Position numbers and translations under genes: made by a program. Of a stretch of 24,013 bases of DNA, positions 1-7,362 are shown piece after piece. The stretch spans positions 1 through 24,013 of the forward strand of contig JAEDLI010000028.1 in NCBI GenBank assembly GCA_016295375.1, given 5' to 3'. The DNA comes from Fibrobacter sp. GTDB lineage: Bacteria; Fibrobacterota; Fibrobacteria; Fibrobacterales; Fibrobacteraceae. Under the pieces are notes generated by a model that was not told the origin of the DNA, did not search any database, and was given only the letters and a program-made list of their open reading frames with translations. How positions within the stretch are numbered: position 1 is the first letter of the stretch; the number at the start of each line of letters is the position of its first letter.

Positions 1-1459
1 GTTCGTGGAACGCTTCCAAGGACTGGTTCAGATGTTCCACAAAGTTGTCTTCTTCCTCGTGCTCGGCGGTGTCGCCAGAAAGTTTTTCTAGAATGGTTTC
101 CAGGCCTGCGCGGAGCATTTCCAGGTTGGCACTGAGTTCGCTCTGGTTCACCCGCATCAGTTCGGCAGTCTCTACCAGGTTTCCGCCCAGGGCGTCGGTA
201 GCTTCCTTCTCCTTCACCACCCGGTTGTCGATGCTTTCGGTAAGGGACTTCTGGGCCTCAAGCAGCACGGCAGAAGATTCCGAAAGTTTCTGGAAGGCAC
301 CCAGAATGTCGGAAGAAAGGGCCGAAAGCTTTTCGGAAACGGACTTGCTGAGTTCGGCGGAACCCGCCTGGGCCTTTTCGGCCACCTGGAGCGCCACCGT
401 CTTGAGGGTTTCCAGGCCCTCTTTCTGGGACTGGACTCCGGCAGAGGCTTCCGTCGAAAGCTTGTCCATAAAGGTCTTCCACTGTTCCGAAGACTGTTTT
501 ACCTGGTCGGCCACGGCGCTTGCAATGTTCTTCGAAGAGGCGTTCATGGCATTTTCCGTCACGCTGGCTACGGCACCGAGCTTTTCGTCCAGCTTAGTAG
601 AAATCGAACCCATCGCTTTTTCAGTTGTGCAGGCCACAGCGCCAAGCTTTTCGTCCAATTTCGCAGAAACGGAATTCATGGAGTTGGACACCGCACTTTC
701 CAAAGATTCCACAGTCTTTGCAAGCCCCTGCTGCACAGAAGCGGCCACGGCAGACAGATTCTTCTCCACCGACTGGAACAGGCGTTCCAGTTCCGTCTTT
801 TCCATATCCGTTGCAGAAGCGGCGGAGTCTTCGCCCTGCAATTCAAGAGTGAGGCTGTCCAGACGGGCCAAGAAACGCTCCCTGGCACCAAGCAGCAGGC
901 TACGGCTCGCATTCAGCACCAAGGCAGCAAAGAGACCGCAAAGGCTGGTCCCGAAAATGCCCTTCATGTTCTGGAACAGCACCTGGATGGTATCAAGAGT
1001 CCCCTGGGTCGTAGAGTTATCGATAGCACCGCCGGCTGTTGCCACAGAATACATAAGACCGAAAAACGTACCCATCAGGCCGAGCAAAATCACCGTACCG
1101 CTGGAACTGCGGGGAGCGGGCAGGCCCGTACTGTTAGAAAGAACCTCGTAGGCGATAGGCGAATCAATTCGGATACCCTTCTCTACCAGATGGCGGGCCA
1201 TCTCCAGACGGCGAGCCACCACGCCGTCACCGCTCACCCTGAAACCCCTGCCGCTTTCGCAGGCGGCAATCTGTTCCTCTTCGGCGCTAATCTTCCGGGC
1301 CGCGGCCATAGACATAAACTGCTCCGCCAGGAACACCACGAAAATGGCGGCCATGATAATCCAGCCGAACAGCGGAGCGCCAAAGTATATGGCTCCGCAG
1401 GCAAGGGCACCAATGCCCACCAGGGTAAGCAGGAGAATGGAATTGAAAGTGTTCTTCAT
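1..1459 (-). CDS. MotA/TolQ/ExbB-like channel protein with long coiled-coil tail (3' end outside window)
   Basis: Hand translation from the ATG at 1459 gives 486 residues with no stop before the window edge. Hydrophobic segments lie near residues 7-27, 32-48, 121-143 and 168-184. The last two carry the MotA/TolQ/ExbB signature, GTVILLGLMGTFFGLMYSVA followed by GIFGTSLCGLFAALVLN. From about residue 205 the chain turns hydrophilic and Ser/Ala/Glu/Lys-rich, as in a long helical cytoplasmic tail. Family members form proton- or sodium-driven inner-membrane stators. The membrane part plus long tail recalls ZorA of Zorya defence systems, but that is only an architectural resemblance. The start overlaps the upstream stop as ATGA, and AAAGGTGA precedes it as a ribosome site. 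A MotB/OmpA-like partner, if present, would lie beyond position 1. The family is fairly sure; the role is unknown. Confidence 0.8.
   Translation of the reverse strand, partial: MKNTFNSILLLTLVGIGALACGAIYFGAPLFGWIIMAAIFVVFLAEQFMSMAAARKISAEEEQIAACESGRGFRVSGDGVVARRLEMARHLVEKGIRIDSPIAYEVLSNSTGLPAPRSSSGTVILLGLMGTFFGLMYSVATAGGAIDNSTTQGTLDTIQVLFQNMKGIFGTSLCGLFAALVLNASRSLLLGARERFLARLDSLTLELQGEDSAASATDMEKTELERLFQSVEKNLSAVAASVQQGLAKTVESLESAVSNSMNSVSAKLDEKLGAVACTTEKAMGSISTKLDEKLGAVASVTENAMNASSKNIASAVADQVKQSSEQWKTFMDKLSTEASAGVQSQKEGLETLKTVALQVAEKAQAGSAELSKSVSEKLSALSSDILGAFQKLSESSAVLLEAQKSLTESIDNRVVKEKEATDALGGNLVETAELMRVNQSELSANLEMLRAGLETILEKLSGDTAEHEEEDNFVEHLNQSLEAFHE
542..667 (-). repeat. 22-residue tandem duplication inside the coiled-coil tail
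   Basis: Residues 265-284 (SAKLDEKLGAVACTTEKAMG) and 287-306 (STKLDEKLGAVASVTENAMN) of the MotA-like protein are near-identical copies offset by 22 residues, three heptads plus one. The core KLDEKLGAVA is unchanged, and the DNA shows the same duplication, so it is fairly recent. It lengthens the predicted helical tail without breaking the frame. Confidence 0.8.
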
Positions 1460-2355
1460 CGTTCACCTTTTGTTTCAAATAAATTTAACTGACCGCGGTT
1501 GAACCCGCGCAAAAACAGGGACCACTTGTCGCGGTACCAGTCGATTACCTGGAGCGTGAGGCCCCGGGCGTAATCGCAAAAATCATCGGTAAAGGCCAAA
1601 AAACCGTTTTCGTAGGCGTAATGCGGGTTCCAAAGCCTGCCCACGTTGCGGGCACAGCCTGCCGCCGTGCGGTAATACTTGGGCGCCCCCTTCACATTGA
1701 AGGCGGCGGCAAAGCGTTTTTTTGCCAGGGTGTTCAGGGAACTGCGCAAAGAGGTCACCAGGGCATTCTCTTTTTCACGGAGACCCTCTTCCAGACAGGG
1801 CAAGAGTTTGCTCACCGCATCCACGGCACTCTCACCGTGCCAGTACTTGCAGAGTTTTTCCTGCAACTGCATCACGCGGCCGTGCATACGCACGAACAAG
1901 GGCTCGGCATCGCTTACCAGCAGGTGGATGGTCGCCGAATAGAAGGCGTTGATGTCCTGCTTGTTGTTCTTGACCGCAAGGCACCAACCGTTCTCGTCGT
2001 GATGCAAAAAGTCACCGCCCTCCAAAAGCAGCCGCAAAACCTCGTCGGTAGAAAAACGCTGCATCCACTTGGCGCGGAACTCGTCGTAAAGCTTGCTCGC
2101 ATCAGCCACAATCTGGGGGAAAGAAGACTCGCAGAGTTTCCAGGCGGTGGCACTGTAGCTTATCAGTTCGGAGCTGGAAACCGCCTCTTCCCTATTGTTC
2201 AAAAGGGCGTCCAGGTGCTCAAAAAGCACAATGGACCAGGTCACCATCATGGACTGTGAAAGGGTCGCCACCATGGCAGGGTGATCGGCATGCACCGACA
2301 AGTGTATGCTTGTCCCCGTCATCTTGCGAATGGAGCGGCGAAAAGAATCTTCCAC
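1456..2355 (-). CDS. Hypothetical protein, 299 aa, unknown family
   Basis: I do not recognise this protein. It has no signal peptide or clear membrane segment and looks like a soluble, mainly helical cytoplasmic protein, with a basic aromatic C-terminal part (WYRDKWSLFLRGFNRGQLNLF). The start is GTG, preceded by AAGGGG seven bases upstream; that ribosome site begins just after the stop of the upstream beta-helix gene. Its own stop overlaps the MotA-like start by four bases (ATGA), so the two are probably translationally coupled and their products may work together. That makes a cytoplasmic accessory to the channel protein possible, but only by context. Confidence 0.75.
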   Translation of the reverse strand: MEDSFRRSIRKMTGTSIHLSVHADHPAMVATLSQSMMVTWSIVLFEHLDALLNNREEAVSSSELISYSATAWKLCESSFPQIVADASKLYDEFRAKWMQRFSTDEVLRLLLEGGDFLHHDENGWCLAVKNNKQDINAFYSATIHLLVSDAEPLFVRMHGRVMQLQEKLCKYWHGESAVDAVSKLLPCLEEGLREKENALVTSLRSSLNTLAKKRFAAAFNVKGAPKYYRTAAGCARNVGRLWNPHYAYENGFLAFTDDFCDYARGLTLQVIDWYRDKWSLFLRGFNRGQLNLFETKGER

Positions 2356-2365
2356 TGGCTACCCC

Positions 2366-3085
2366 TTAAAATCCCGTTTCAATCCTCTGCCATACGCTAC
2401 GGCTCACCCGCTTGCGGCTGCCCGCCAGTTCTTCGGATTCCTTGCGCACGTCGGATTCCAGATTGCCTTTAATCAGAGCCAAATCACCCTGGAAATCCCC
2501 GCCTGCCTCAAGGAACAGGCCGTAGACATTGTTGTAAATCTTGCTGTCCAAGGATATCACCTTGCCACCCCGGACAGAAAGGGCAAAGCGGTTCCGGTTG
2601 AAATCGCAATGGGACAATACAAGCTCGGGCACATCATCTACCCACAAGCCGTAGTAGTTGTTAACGAAACGCACGTTCTCGAAAACTCCTCGGGTGCGGA
2701 ACACAGAATTCCTAAAGGCGTTCTCCACCATCAGGTTCTTGATTTCAAAGGAGCCATTGCCCGAAATGATATGCAGGCCGTTCCAGCTTTCGCTGGAGTC
2801 CGCGCTCCTGAACACGATAGGCTTGGCCTCTGTACCCCGGATGTCCACCGGGCCCCGGAGCATCAGCTTGGCGTATTCGCCCATAAGGACCGTGACCCCA
2901 GGTTCCACGGCAAATGTGTCCGCAGACGACAGCACCACGCCCTGCTCCAGGATATAGGGGCTGTCCTTCTCCTGCAAAAGGAGCTTGCCGTTTTCCACCT
3001 GCGGAAACGGCATCTCCCCCGCGAGGGCCGCCACGAACGCCGAAAGGAGCGGCAGGACTATGTTACTTAGCCTGGTCAATTTCAC
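2366..3085 (-). CDS. Exported parallel beta-helix protein
   Basis: The 239-aa product begins with a signal peptide (hydrophobic NIVLPLLSAFVAALA, likely cut before GEMPFP). The rest has the short repeating strands of a right-handed beta-helix: LMLRGPVDIRGTEAKPIVF, WNGLHIISGNGSFEIKNLMV, FENVRFVNNYYGLWV, VLSHCDFNRNRFALSV, ISLDSKIYNNVYGLFLEA. Such proteins often bind or process polysaccharides, but no catalytic residues are recognisable. It overlaps the upstream lipoprotein gene by 23 bases. The first possible start is a GTG at 3085 that sits directly on AGGGG; a TTG at 3079, five bases after AGGGG, is better spaced and keeps the signal peptide. Location periplasm or outer membrane; role unknown. 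Confidence 0.75.
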   Translation of the reverse strand: MKLTRLSNIVLPLLSAFVAALAGEMPFPQVENGKLLLQEKDSPYILEQGVVLSSADTFAVEPGVTVLMGEYAKLMLRGPVDIRGTEAKPIVFRSADSSESWNGLHIISGNGSFEIKNLMVENAFRNSVFRTRGVFENVRFVNNYYGLWVDDVPELVLSHCDFNRNRFALSVRGGKVISLDSKIYNNVYGLFLEAGGDFQGDLALIKGNLESDVRKESEELAGSRKRVSRSVWQRIETGF

Positions 3086-3905
3086 CCCTCAGCTTGATTT
3101 TCTGGATAATGTGCATGTTGGGCAACAACTGGCCAGCAATCACGTCGTTCACGTCAATATGGCCCGAAATCTCCAGATTGCCGGACTGCACCACCCCGTG
3201 GGTGACGTCGAACAGGATAGAGCCCGAGCCCACGATAAAGCCCTTGCTTTCCATGCGCACGTTGGCGGTAGTGTCTGGAATTTCCTTGTACTTGATGTTC
3301 ATGCCGATTTTCGCCATCTGCACGCCGTCGTGCACAAAAACATCCTCCAGCTTGAAGGCCTTGTAAACAGTTGTCATTGCGCCGTTACCCGGAATCTCCA
3401 CGGAACGTTCCCACACGTCTCCCAGTTTCACGGGGCTGCCGGGCAGCACGGGCTGGATTTTCATGAACACCTTCATCAGGTTCAGTTCCTCAGTGCCTGG
3501 CTGCAGGGCCTGATCCTCTACGGAGGGGTCGCTCATGGAACCGTCACCCATCATCTTGAACTGGAAATGCTGAGACGAAAGGTACTTTTCGATATAGCGG
3601 AACTCCTCGACGGAGCGCTTGTCGCTCTTGTAGTCCACCGTATCAATCTTCATCTCGAAACGGGCGGAGCCGTTGTCAAAAGCCACCATCTGGCTCAGGG
3701 TGGACTGGGCGTTCAAGCGGGTTTCCATGGACTCGGGAGATTCGTGGGTGGAATCTTCGGGGGCAAATACATTCAGGCTCGCTTCCAGGGTGAATTTCTG
3801 GACCGGGGCGTTCTGGGTATTGAAAGCCAAAGAAACGCTATTGCTATCGCAAGAACAGAGCCACAGGAGCGCCGTGGACAGGACCGAAAACTTTACAAAA
3901 TTCAT
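3063..3905 (-). CDS. Envelope lipoprotein, first gene of the MotA-like operon
   Basis: The 280-aa product has a short N-terminal hydrophobic stretch ending in a lipobox (LCSC, Cys19), so it is probably a lipoprotein. The mature part is beta-rich and resembles DUF6263-like periplasmic proteins in layout: an N-terminal strand region, then KLGDVWERSVEIPG and repeated strands ending in GHIDVNDVIAGQLLPNMHI. That family match is weak and from memory. The start ATG at 3905 has AAGG just upstream. The gene heads a run of four overlapping or nearly touching genes down to the left edge, so the operon mixes outer-envelope parts with an inner-membrane channel. Confidence 0.75.
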   Translation of the reverse strand: MNFVKFSVLSTALLWLCSCDSNSVSLAFNTQNAPVQKFTLEASLNVFAPEDSTHESPESMETRLNAQSTLSQMVAFDNGSARFEMKIDTVDYKSDKRSVEEFRYIEKYLSSQHFQFKMMGDGSMSDPSVEDQALQPGTEELNLMKVFMKIQPVLPGSPVKLGDVWERSVEIPGNGAMTTVYKAFKLEDVFVHDGVQMAKIGMNIKYKEIPDTTANVRMESKGFIVGSGSILFDVTHGVVQSGNLEISGHIDVNDVIAGQLLPNMHIIQKIKLRGEIDQAK

Positions 3906-3928
3906 ACCTTGAATGTAGCAAATAGTTG

Positions 3929-3948
3929 CTAGAAATTTGGGTTTCTAG
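3929..3948. other. Small inverted repeat between tadA and the lipoprotein gene
   Basis: CTAGAAA and TTTCTAG form a perfect 7-bp stem around a six-base loop, 24 bases upstream of the lipoprotein start. There is no T-run on either side, so it is a poor terminator. It could be an operator or a leader hairpin. Confidence 0.35.
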
Positions 3949-3967
3949 ACGTCTACACTATCATTTA

Positions 3968-4003
3968 TTACGCGAAAACTCAGAAGCAGAAACTCATAAC
4001 TGA
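3968..4003. repeat. CAGTTATGAGTTT-type dispersed repeat overlapping the tadA stop
   Basis: On the minus strand this reads CTCAGTTATGAGTTT followed by a second GAGTTT unit. The same phrase occurs at 19826-19847 after nspC. The last codons of tadA (GCT CAG TTA TGA) lie inside the repeat, so it supplies that gene's stop codon. Confidence 0.5.
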
Positions 4004-4569
4004 GCCGAAGGCCCCGTACCCTTATTGCCGCTATCGCCTTTCTCCAGGCGCATTTTCTGGAAAAAAGCCTTCAAAAGCCCCAGACACTCGTCGGCAAGCA
4101 GCCCCCCCGTCACCTGGACATCCCGTTTCAGGGCGTTCCCCGAAATCACGTCTACCGTGGTGCCGCAACCGCCAAAACGGGTGTCCGGCGAACCGTACAC
4201 CACCCGTGAAACGCGACTGTTCAAGATAGCACCCGCACACATGGGGCACGGTTCTAGGGTTACATACAAAGTAGCATCATCCAAGCGCCAGTTTTCGAGT
4301 TTCGACGAAGCTGTGCCGATGGCAAGGACCTCGGCATGGGCCGTAGCGTCTTTCAACATTTCCACCTGGTTATGGCCCTTCCCAATGACCACCCCGTCCT
4401 TCACGATGACGCAGCCGATGGGAATCTCCCCCTCGTCAAAAGCGCGCTCCGCCTCCCGAAGGGCCATGCGCATGTAGCGCTCGTCGTCGGAGGTACGAGG
4501 CATGAGGTCGTTCGTTTCACTCGCTTCGAGGTAAGGAGCTTGAATACTTTTGTTGGTCATGTTATCCAT
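3994..4569 (-). CDS. tadA: tRNA-specific adenosine deaminase TadA
   Basis: TadA converts A34 to inosine in the anticodon of tRNA-Arg(ACG), using zinc-bound water. Counting from the longest reading frame (TTG at 4602), the zinc and catalytic residues are in HAE (H89, E91) and PCPMC (C119, C122), within LEPCPMCAGAILNSRVSRVV, which is typical of the family. RFGGCGT and the C-terminal helix are also present. The N-terminus is ambiguous. A TTG at 4602 has GAGGA four bases upstream but would translate an A8T8 palindrome. ATGs at 4569 and 4560 lack a clear ribosome site. The family core begins only near DDERYMRMAL, so every choice leaves a non-conserved leader. I use 4569. The C-terminal tail (GDSGNKGTGPSAQL) is low-complexity and ends in a dispersed repeat. 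The assignment itself is secure. Confidence 0.93.
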   Translation of the reverse strand: MDNMTNKSIQAPYLEASETNDLMPRTSDDERYMRMALREAERAFDEGEIPIGCVIVKDGVVIGKGHNQVEMLKDATAHAEVLAIGTASSKLENWRLDDATLYVTLEPCPMCAGAILNSRVSRVVYGSPDTRFGGCGTTVDVISGNALKRDVQVTGGLLADECLGLLKAFFQKMRLEKGDSGNKGTGPSAQL

Positions 4570-4570
4570 A

Positions 4571-4590
4571 TTAAAAAAAATTTTTTTTAA
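4571..4590. other. A8T8 perfect palindrome at the tadA 5' end
   Basis: TTAAAAAAAATTTTTTTTAA is a perfect 20-bp palindrome next to the chosen tadA ATG. Such A-tracts are bent and often lie in promoters. If the TTG at 4602 were the true start, the palindrome would encode KKIFF, which argues mildly against that start. Confidence 0.6.
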
Positions 4591-4619
4591 ACACAAATGC
4601 AAAGTGTCCTCAAAAAGAA

Positions 4620-4692
4620 CTAGTGAGCACCCTCATACCTCGGAGGGGCTTTAGCCCCGCACTTATACCTCAAAGCACCTTTAGGTGCGACC
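4620..4692. repeat. Intergenic repeat block A with two TTTA-loop hairpins
   Basis: The block holds two perfect short hairpins of the same design, GGGGC-TTTA-GCCCC (4645-4658) and GCACC-TTTA-GGTGC (4675-4688), each preceded by a TACCTC phrase (CTCATACCTC, TTATACCTCA). The 10-mer CCTCATACCT (4631-4640) recurs at 13984-13993, with a variant at 19921-19931. It lies just after the radical SAM stop. The hairpins could end that transcript, but neither has a T-run. Confidence 0.6.
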
Positions 4693-5682
4693 TCACAGCC
4701 CTCTCCCGTAAGCGCAGTAGCTGTCTTCTTGCATGTAGTCACCATCGTGGTAATAGGCGGCACGGGCCCTGCAACCTCCGCAACGGTCGTTGAACTTGCA
4801 CTTGCCGCAAGCCCCAGAATAAGCCTTGGTGCGAAGTTTCTTGAACACATCCGCATTGGCCCAAATTTCGTCAAAGGGAGTATCGTGAACATCTCCCGCC
4901 TCTTCCATCATGTAGGCACAGGGGCGCACCTTGCCTATAGGGCTTATGATGCAGTAATCAATGCCCGCAAGGCAACCTCGACTATAGCGGGTCTTGATAT
5001 CCAACTGGTCTGCGATGCGCAAAAACTGTGGAGCGCAAGTAGGTTTCACGGGAATGCCGAGCGTGCGGCTCTTTTCCATAATGCGACGGAGCAGGCTTTC
5101 GTATTCAGCCACACGGAGGGCATGGTCCTCGATCTCTTTTCCACGGCCCACAGGAATGAGGAAGAATATCTGGTGGTTCACCGCCCCTATTTCCTTAACC
5201 CAGTCCATAATGTCAAAAATTTCATTCTGGTTCCAGTCCATGATGGTAGTGTGAATCTGGAACGGAAGCCCAGCCGCCTTGCAGTTTTCAATGCCTGCCA
5301 TAGTGAGTTCGAAAGCGTTGGGCAGTCCTCGAAAATCGTTATGTCGTTTCGGGTCAATGCTATCGATACTGATGCCCATGGCCATAGCACCGGCGGCCTT
5401 AAGTTTAAAGGCCAAATCGTGAGTAATAAGGGTGCCATTGGTACCGAACACCGGGCGGAGTCCCTTACTTGAAGCATGAGTCACCAACTCAACGATATCC
5501 GGACGGGTCATGGGTTCGCCACCGCTGAAAATCATGATCTTGAATCCCGCCTTGGCAATCTCGTCAATCAGTTTCAAAGCCTCTGCCGTCGTGAGTTCGG
5601 CAGACTTATTTTCGCCCGCATCCTGGTAACAGTGCTTGCAGGTCAGGTTACACTTGTTGGTGGTCATCCAAGATACAATCAT
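4693..5682 (-). CDS. Radical SAM/SPASM protein of the NirJ2/AhbD haem-synthesis family
   Basis: The 329-aa product has the radical SAM cluster motif C11-x3-C15-x2-C18 (NKCNLTCKHCYQDAGE), then FSGGEPMTRPDI, FGTNGTLIT, IHTTIMDWNQ and FFLIPVGRGKEIE. It ends in a Cys-rich SPASM-type region (RGCLAGIDYCIIS, CGKCKFNDRCGGCRARAAYY) for a second iron-sulphur cluster. These blocks match, from memory, the NirJ2/AhbD group, which modify tetrapyrrole side chains in haem d1 synthesis and the siroheme-dependent route to haem b. AhbD converts Fe-coproporphyrin III to haem. I cannot separate NirJ2 from AhbD by eye. The start MIVSW is family-like and AAAGGA precedes it. No other haem genes are in the window. 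Confidence 0.82.
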   Translation of the reverse strand: MIVSWMTTNKCNLTCKHCYQDAGENKSAELTTAEALKLIDEIAKAGFKIMIFSGGEPMTRPDIVELVTHASSKGLRPVFGTNGTLITHDLAFKLKAAGAMAMGISIDSIDPKRHNDFRGLPNAFELTMAGIENCKAAGLPFQIHTTIMDWNQNEIFDIMDWVKEIGAVNHQIFFLIPVGRGKEIEDHALRVAEYESLLRRIMEKSRTLGIPVKPTCAPQFLRIADQLDIKTRYSRGCLAGIDYCIISPIGKVRPCAYMMEEAGDVHDTPFDEIWANADVFKKLRTKAYSGACGKCKFNDRCGGCRARAAYYHDGDYMQEDSYCAYGRGL

Positions 5683-5751
5683 TCCAAATCCTTTTATTCC
5701 AAGAACTCCAAGTATAAAAAATAATCCTTCGGGGCTGCTATCGTTGCACCC

Positions 5752-7206
5752 CTAGAACAATGTTTTCAATCCAAATCCGATAATTCCGTCCAAGTAATTT
5801 TCTCCGTTTCGTAGTGCATAGTACAGATTCACACTCCAGTTGCCGCGGTACTGGGTAAAGGCGATGCCGTAATCCTGTTCCCGTTTCCAACCGCGCTCCG
5901 GAGCAAACCCGCGGTACAGCCCAGGCTGGTAAAAAGCCTCGATGCTCAAGTTGTAGCCGTCTTGCCAAAGCAGGGCCAGTTCCGAAAATCCGTAGGCACG
6001 GCTCCGCATAAAACGGTAACCCATACCCTTGAAGCTGTCCATGCCACCCAAGGCGAAATAGTCGGAACGCTTCAGAGTGGCATCTGTGGGGAAAATCCCG
6101 CCGGCAGCCCCCGTAAAGCGGGTGATGACATTCCCGAACAGCGGGTAATAAGAAAGAATCTTGCCGTGGCTTTCCAGATAATTGTCCAGGGAATCAGGGC
6201 GGTCCATTTTCCAGGTGGCAAAGCCCTGCATCTTGAGTCCGCGTCTCGGGAGCACGAACCGGTCCAGAGAAACATAATTCACCTCGAAAGTAGTATGCTT
6301 GTCGTCTTCGCTCATACCAAAGAAAATCCCGATGTTCCAGTCAAAGCCGATATCCCGGGTCACACCGACTTCGCCCATGGCGACACGCTCCGTCACATCC
6401 TTCAATTTTCCGTCCAGGGTGTCAGATTCCACAGAATAAATTTCTTCGTCAAACTGTCCCTGCAAAACTATGTTCCAGGGAGAGCTGAAAATCCAGGGTT
6501 CCTTGTACAAAAAGTCCAGATGACGGGAACTTTCTCCCGTAAATCCTTGTAGGGTCAAGTCCCTGGCCGTTCCCAGGATGTTGTAGAGTTTCACGTTCAC
6601 CAGGCCTTCCCACAGGTTGTCTTCGCTGGAATAGCTCAAGAGCCCTTCGGCCTCGGAATTCCGGGCCGCCCTCATGCTGAAGGCTGGCACGAGCCTGTTT
6701 CTTGCGGGGTCCCGGAACAACCTTGCGGGAGCCGTCTGTTCATAATACCCGAGGCGGGCTAGCTTGCGCTCGGATCTCTCCAAGTCCGTCAAAGAAACAG
6801 GAGCGCCTTCTTCGATACCGCTGAGCCTCCGGAAAACTTCGGCATCCGTGCCCGAGGAGTCCAGGTTCTCAGGGGCGGCCCAAACATACCCTACCCCACG
6901 TTTCAGTTCCACCATCAAGACTCCCAGAGTATCCTTACCCGAAGCGCCACCCATGCCGTAATGCATTTTCCCTACGACCTGAACGGCCGCAAAGCCACGG
7001 TCTTCGTAATCCCGCGCCAAGCGGGCCGCCGCATTTTTCCAAGATTCACAAGGAGAACCTTCTACCAGATTCAAGTGGGCTTCGTCATAAGCGGAATGTT
7101 CCCCGACCCATACCACCTTGCGGATACGGCACAAAGACGCCTCTCCCGCAAAAACAGAAGACGCCAAAGCAAGGACAAACAGGATTTTACACTTCACATT
7201 CCACAT
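5752..7206 (-). CDS. Omp85/BamA-superfamily-like outer-membrane protein
   Basis: The 484-aa product starts with a signal peptide (ILFVLALASSVFA, cut before GEA). Residues about 25-150 look like POTRA-type repeats (LNLVEGSPCESWKNAAARLA, then RDYEDRGFAAVQVVG; later EEGAPVSLTDLERSERKLA). From about 180 onward it is amphipathic beta-strand to a C-terminal Phe. The segment from residue 386, LGGMDSFKGMGYRFMRSRAY, corresponds to the conserved Omp85 barrel motif. At 484 aa it is shorter than BamA (about 800), so a TamA- or surface-antigen-like role in outer-membrane insertion or export is more likely. The start codon lies in a degenerate ATGTGA/ATGTGG run; a GTG three codons in would serve as well. 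A repeat block separates it from the 961-aa OMP gene upstream. Confidence 0.8.
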   Translation of the reverse strand: MWNVKCKILFVLALASSVFAGEASLCRIRKVVWVGEHSAYDEAHLNLVEGSPCESWKNAAARLARDYEDRGFAAVQVVGKMHYGMGGASGKDTLGVLMVELKRGVGYVWAAPENLDSSGTDAEVFRRLSGIEEGAPVSLTDLERSERKLARLGYYEQTAPARLFRDPARNRLVPAFSMRAARNSEAEGLLSYSSEDNLWEGLVNVKLYNILGTARDLTLQGFTGESSRHLDFLYKEPWIFSSPWNIVLQGQFDEEIYSVESDTLDGKLKDVTERVAMGEVGVTRDIGFDWNIGIFFGMSEDDKHTTFEVNYVSLDRFVLPRRGLKMQGFATWKMDRPDSLDNYLESHGKILSYYPLFGNVITRFTGAAGGIFPTDATLKRSDYFALGGMDSFKGMGYRFMRSRAYGFSELALLWQDGYNLSIEAFYQPGLYRGFAPERGWKREQDYGIAFTQYRGNWSVNLYYALRNGENYLDGIIGFGLKTLF

Positions 7207-7362
7207 CTCACATTCTCAATCGGGTCCTCGCCTGCGCGAGGATGACAACTCTTGAAACCATCTATCCTAACGGGCTACGCCCTACGGACCTTCGGTCCTA
7301 ACCACCAATCACTAATCACTACCTACAACCTAAAACCTAACCCCTAGATCCTATCCCCTAAC
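7187..7362. repeat. Intergenic repeat block B
   Basis: This gap holds several repeat types in a row. First is a degenerate CACATCTCACATTC run overlapping the Omp85-like start. Next is the palindromic element TCCTCGC-CTGC-GCGAGGA followed by TGAC (7225-7246). Two short hairpins follow: GGGC-TAC-GCCC (7272-7282) and GGACC-TTC-GGTCC (7286-7298). Then comes an AATCACTAATCACT doublet and a CCTA-rich tract (7322-7369). CCTAACCCCTAG (7336-7347) recurs at 14005-14016, and CTACAACCTA and CCTAAAACCTA recur at 19945-19968. No gene is visible in it. Confidence 0.7.

Noticed and set aside
45..1151. Long open frame (368 codons) on the plus strand opposite the MotA-like gene
   Set aside because: It is the antisense shadow of a real minus-strand gene with a clear MotA/TolQ/ExbB motif; its product is Ser/Arg-rich with no domain.
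1..3905. Calling the left-edge operon a Zorya defence system
   Set aside because: Only the ZorA-like architecture is visible; ZorB, ZorC and ZorD are not in the window and the exported neighbours do not fit.
2985..3932. 315-codon plus-strand frame opposite the lipoprotein gene
   Set aside because: Antisense shadow; the minus strand gives a lipobox protein within a tight operon.
4600..4602. TTG as the certain start of tadA
   Set aside because: It has a GAGGA site but would translate an A8T8 palindrome and a non-conserved leader; left open with the ATG at 4569 preferred.
7225..7246. Palindrome as a rho-independent terminator
   Set aside because: No T-run in either direction, and the same sequence recurs in other gaps, so it is better explained as a dispersed repeat.
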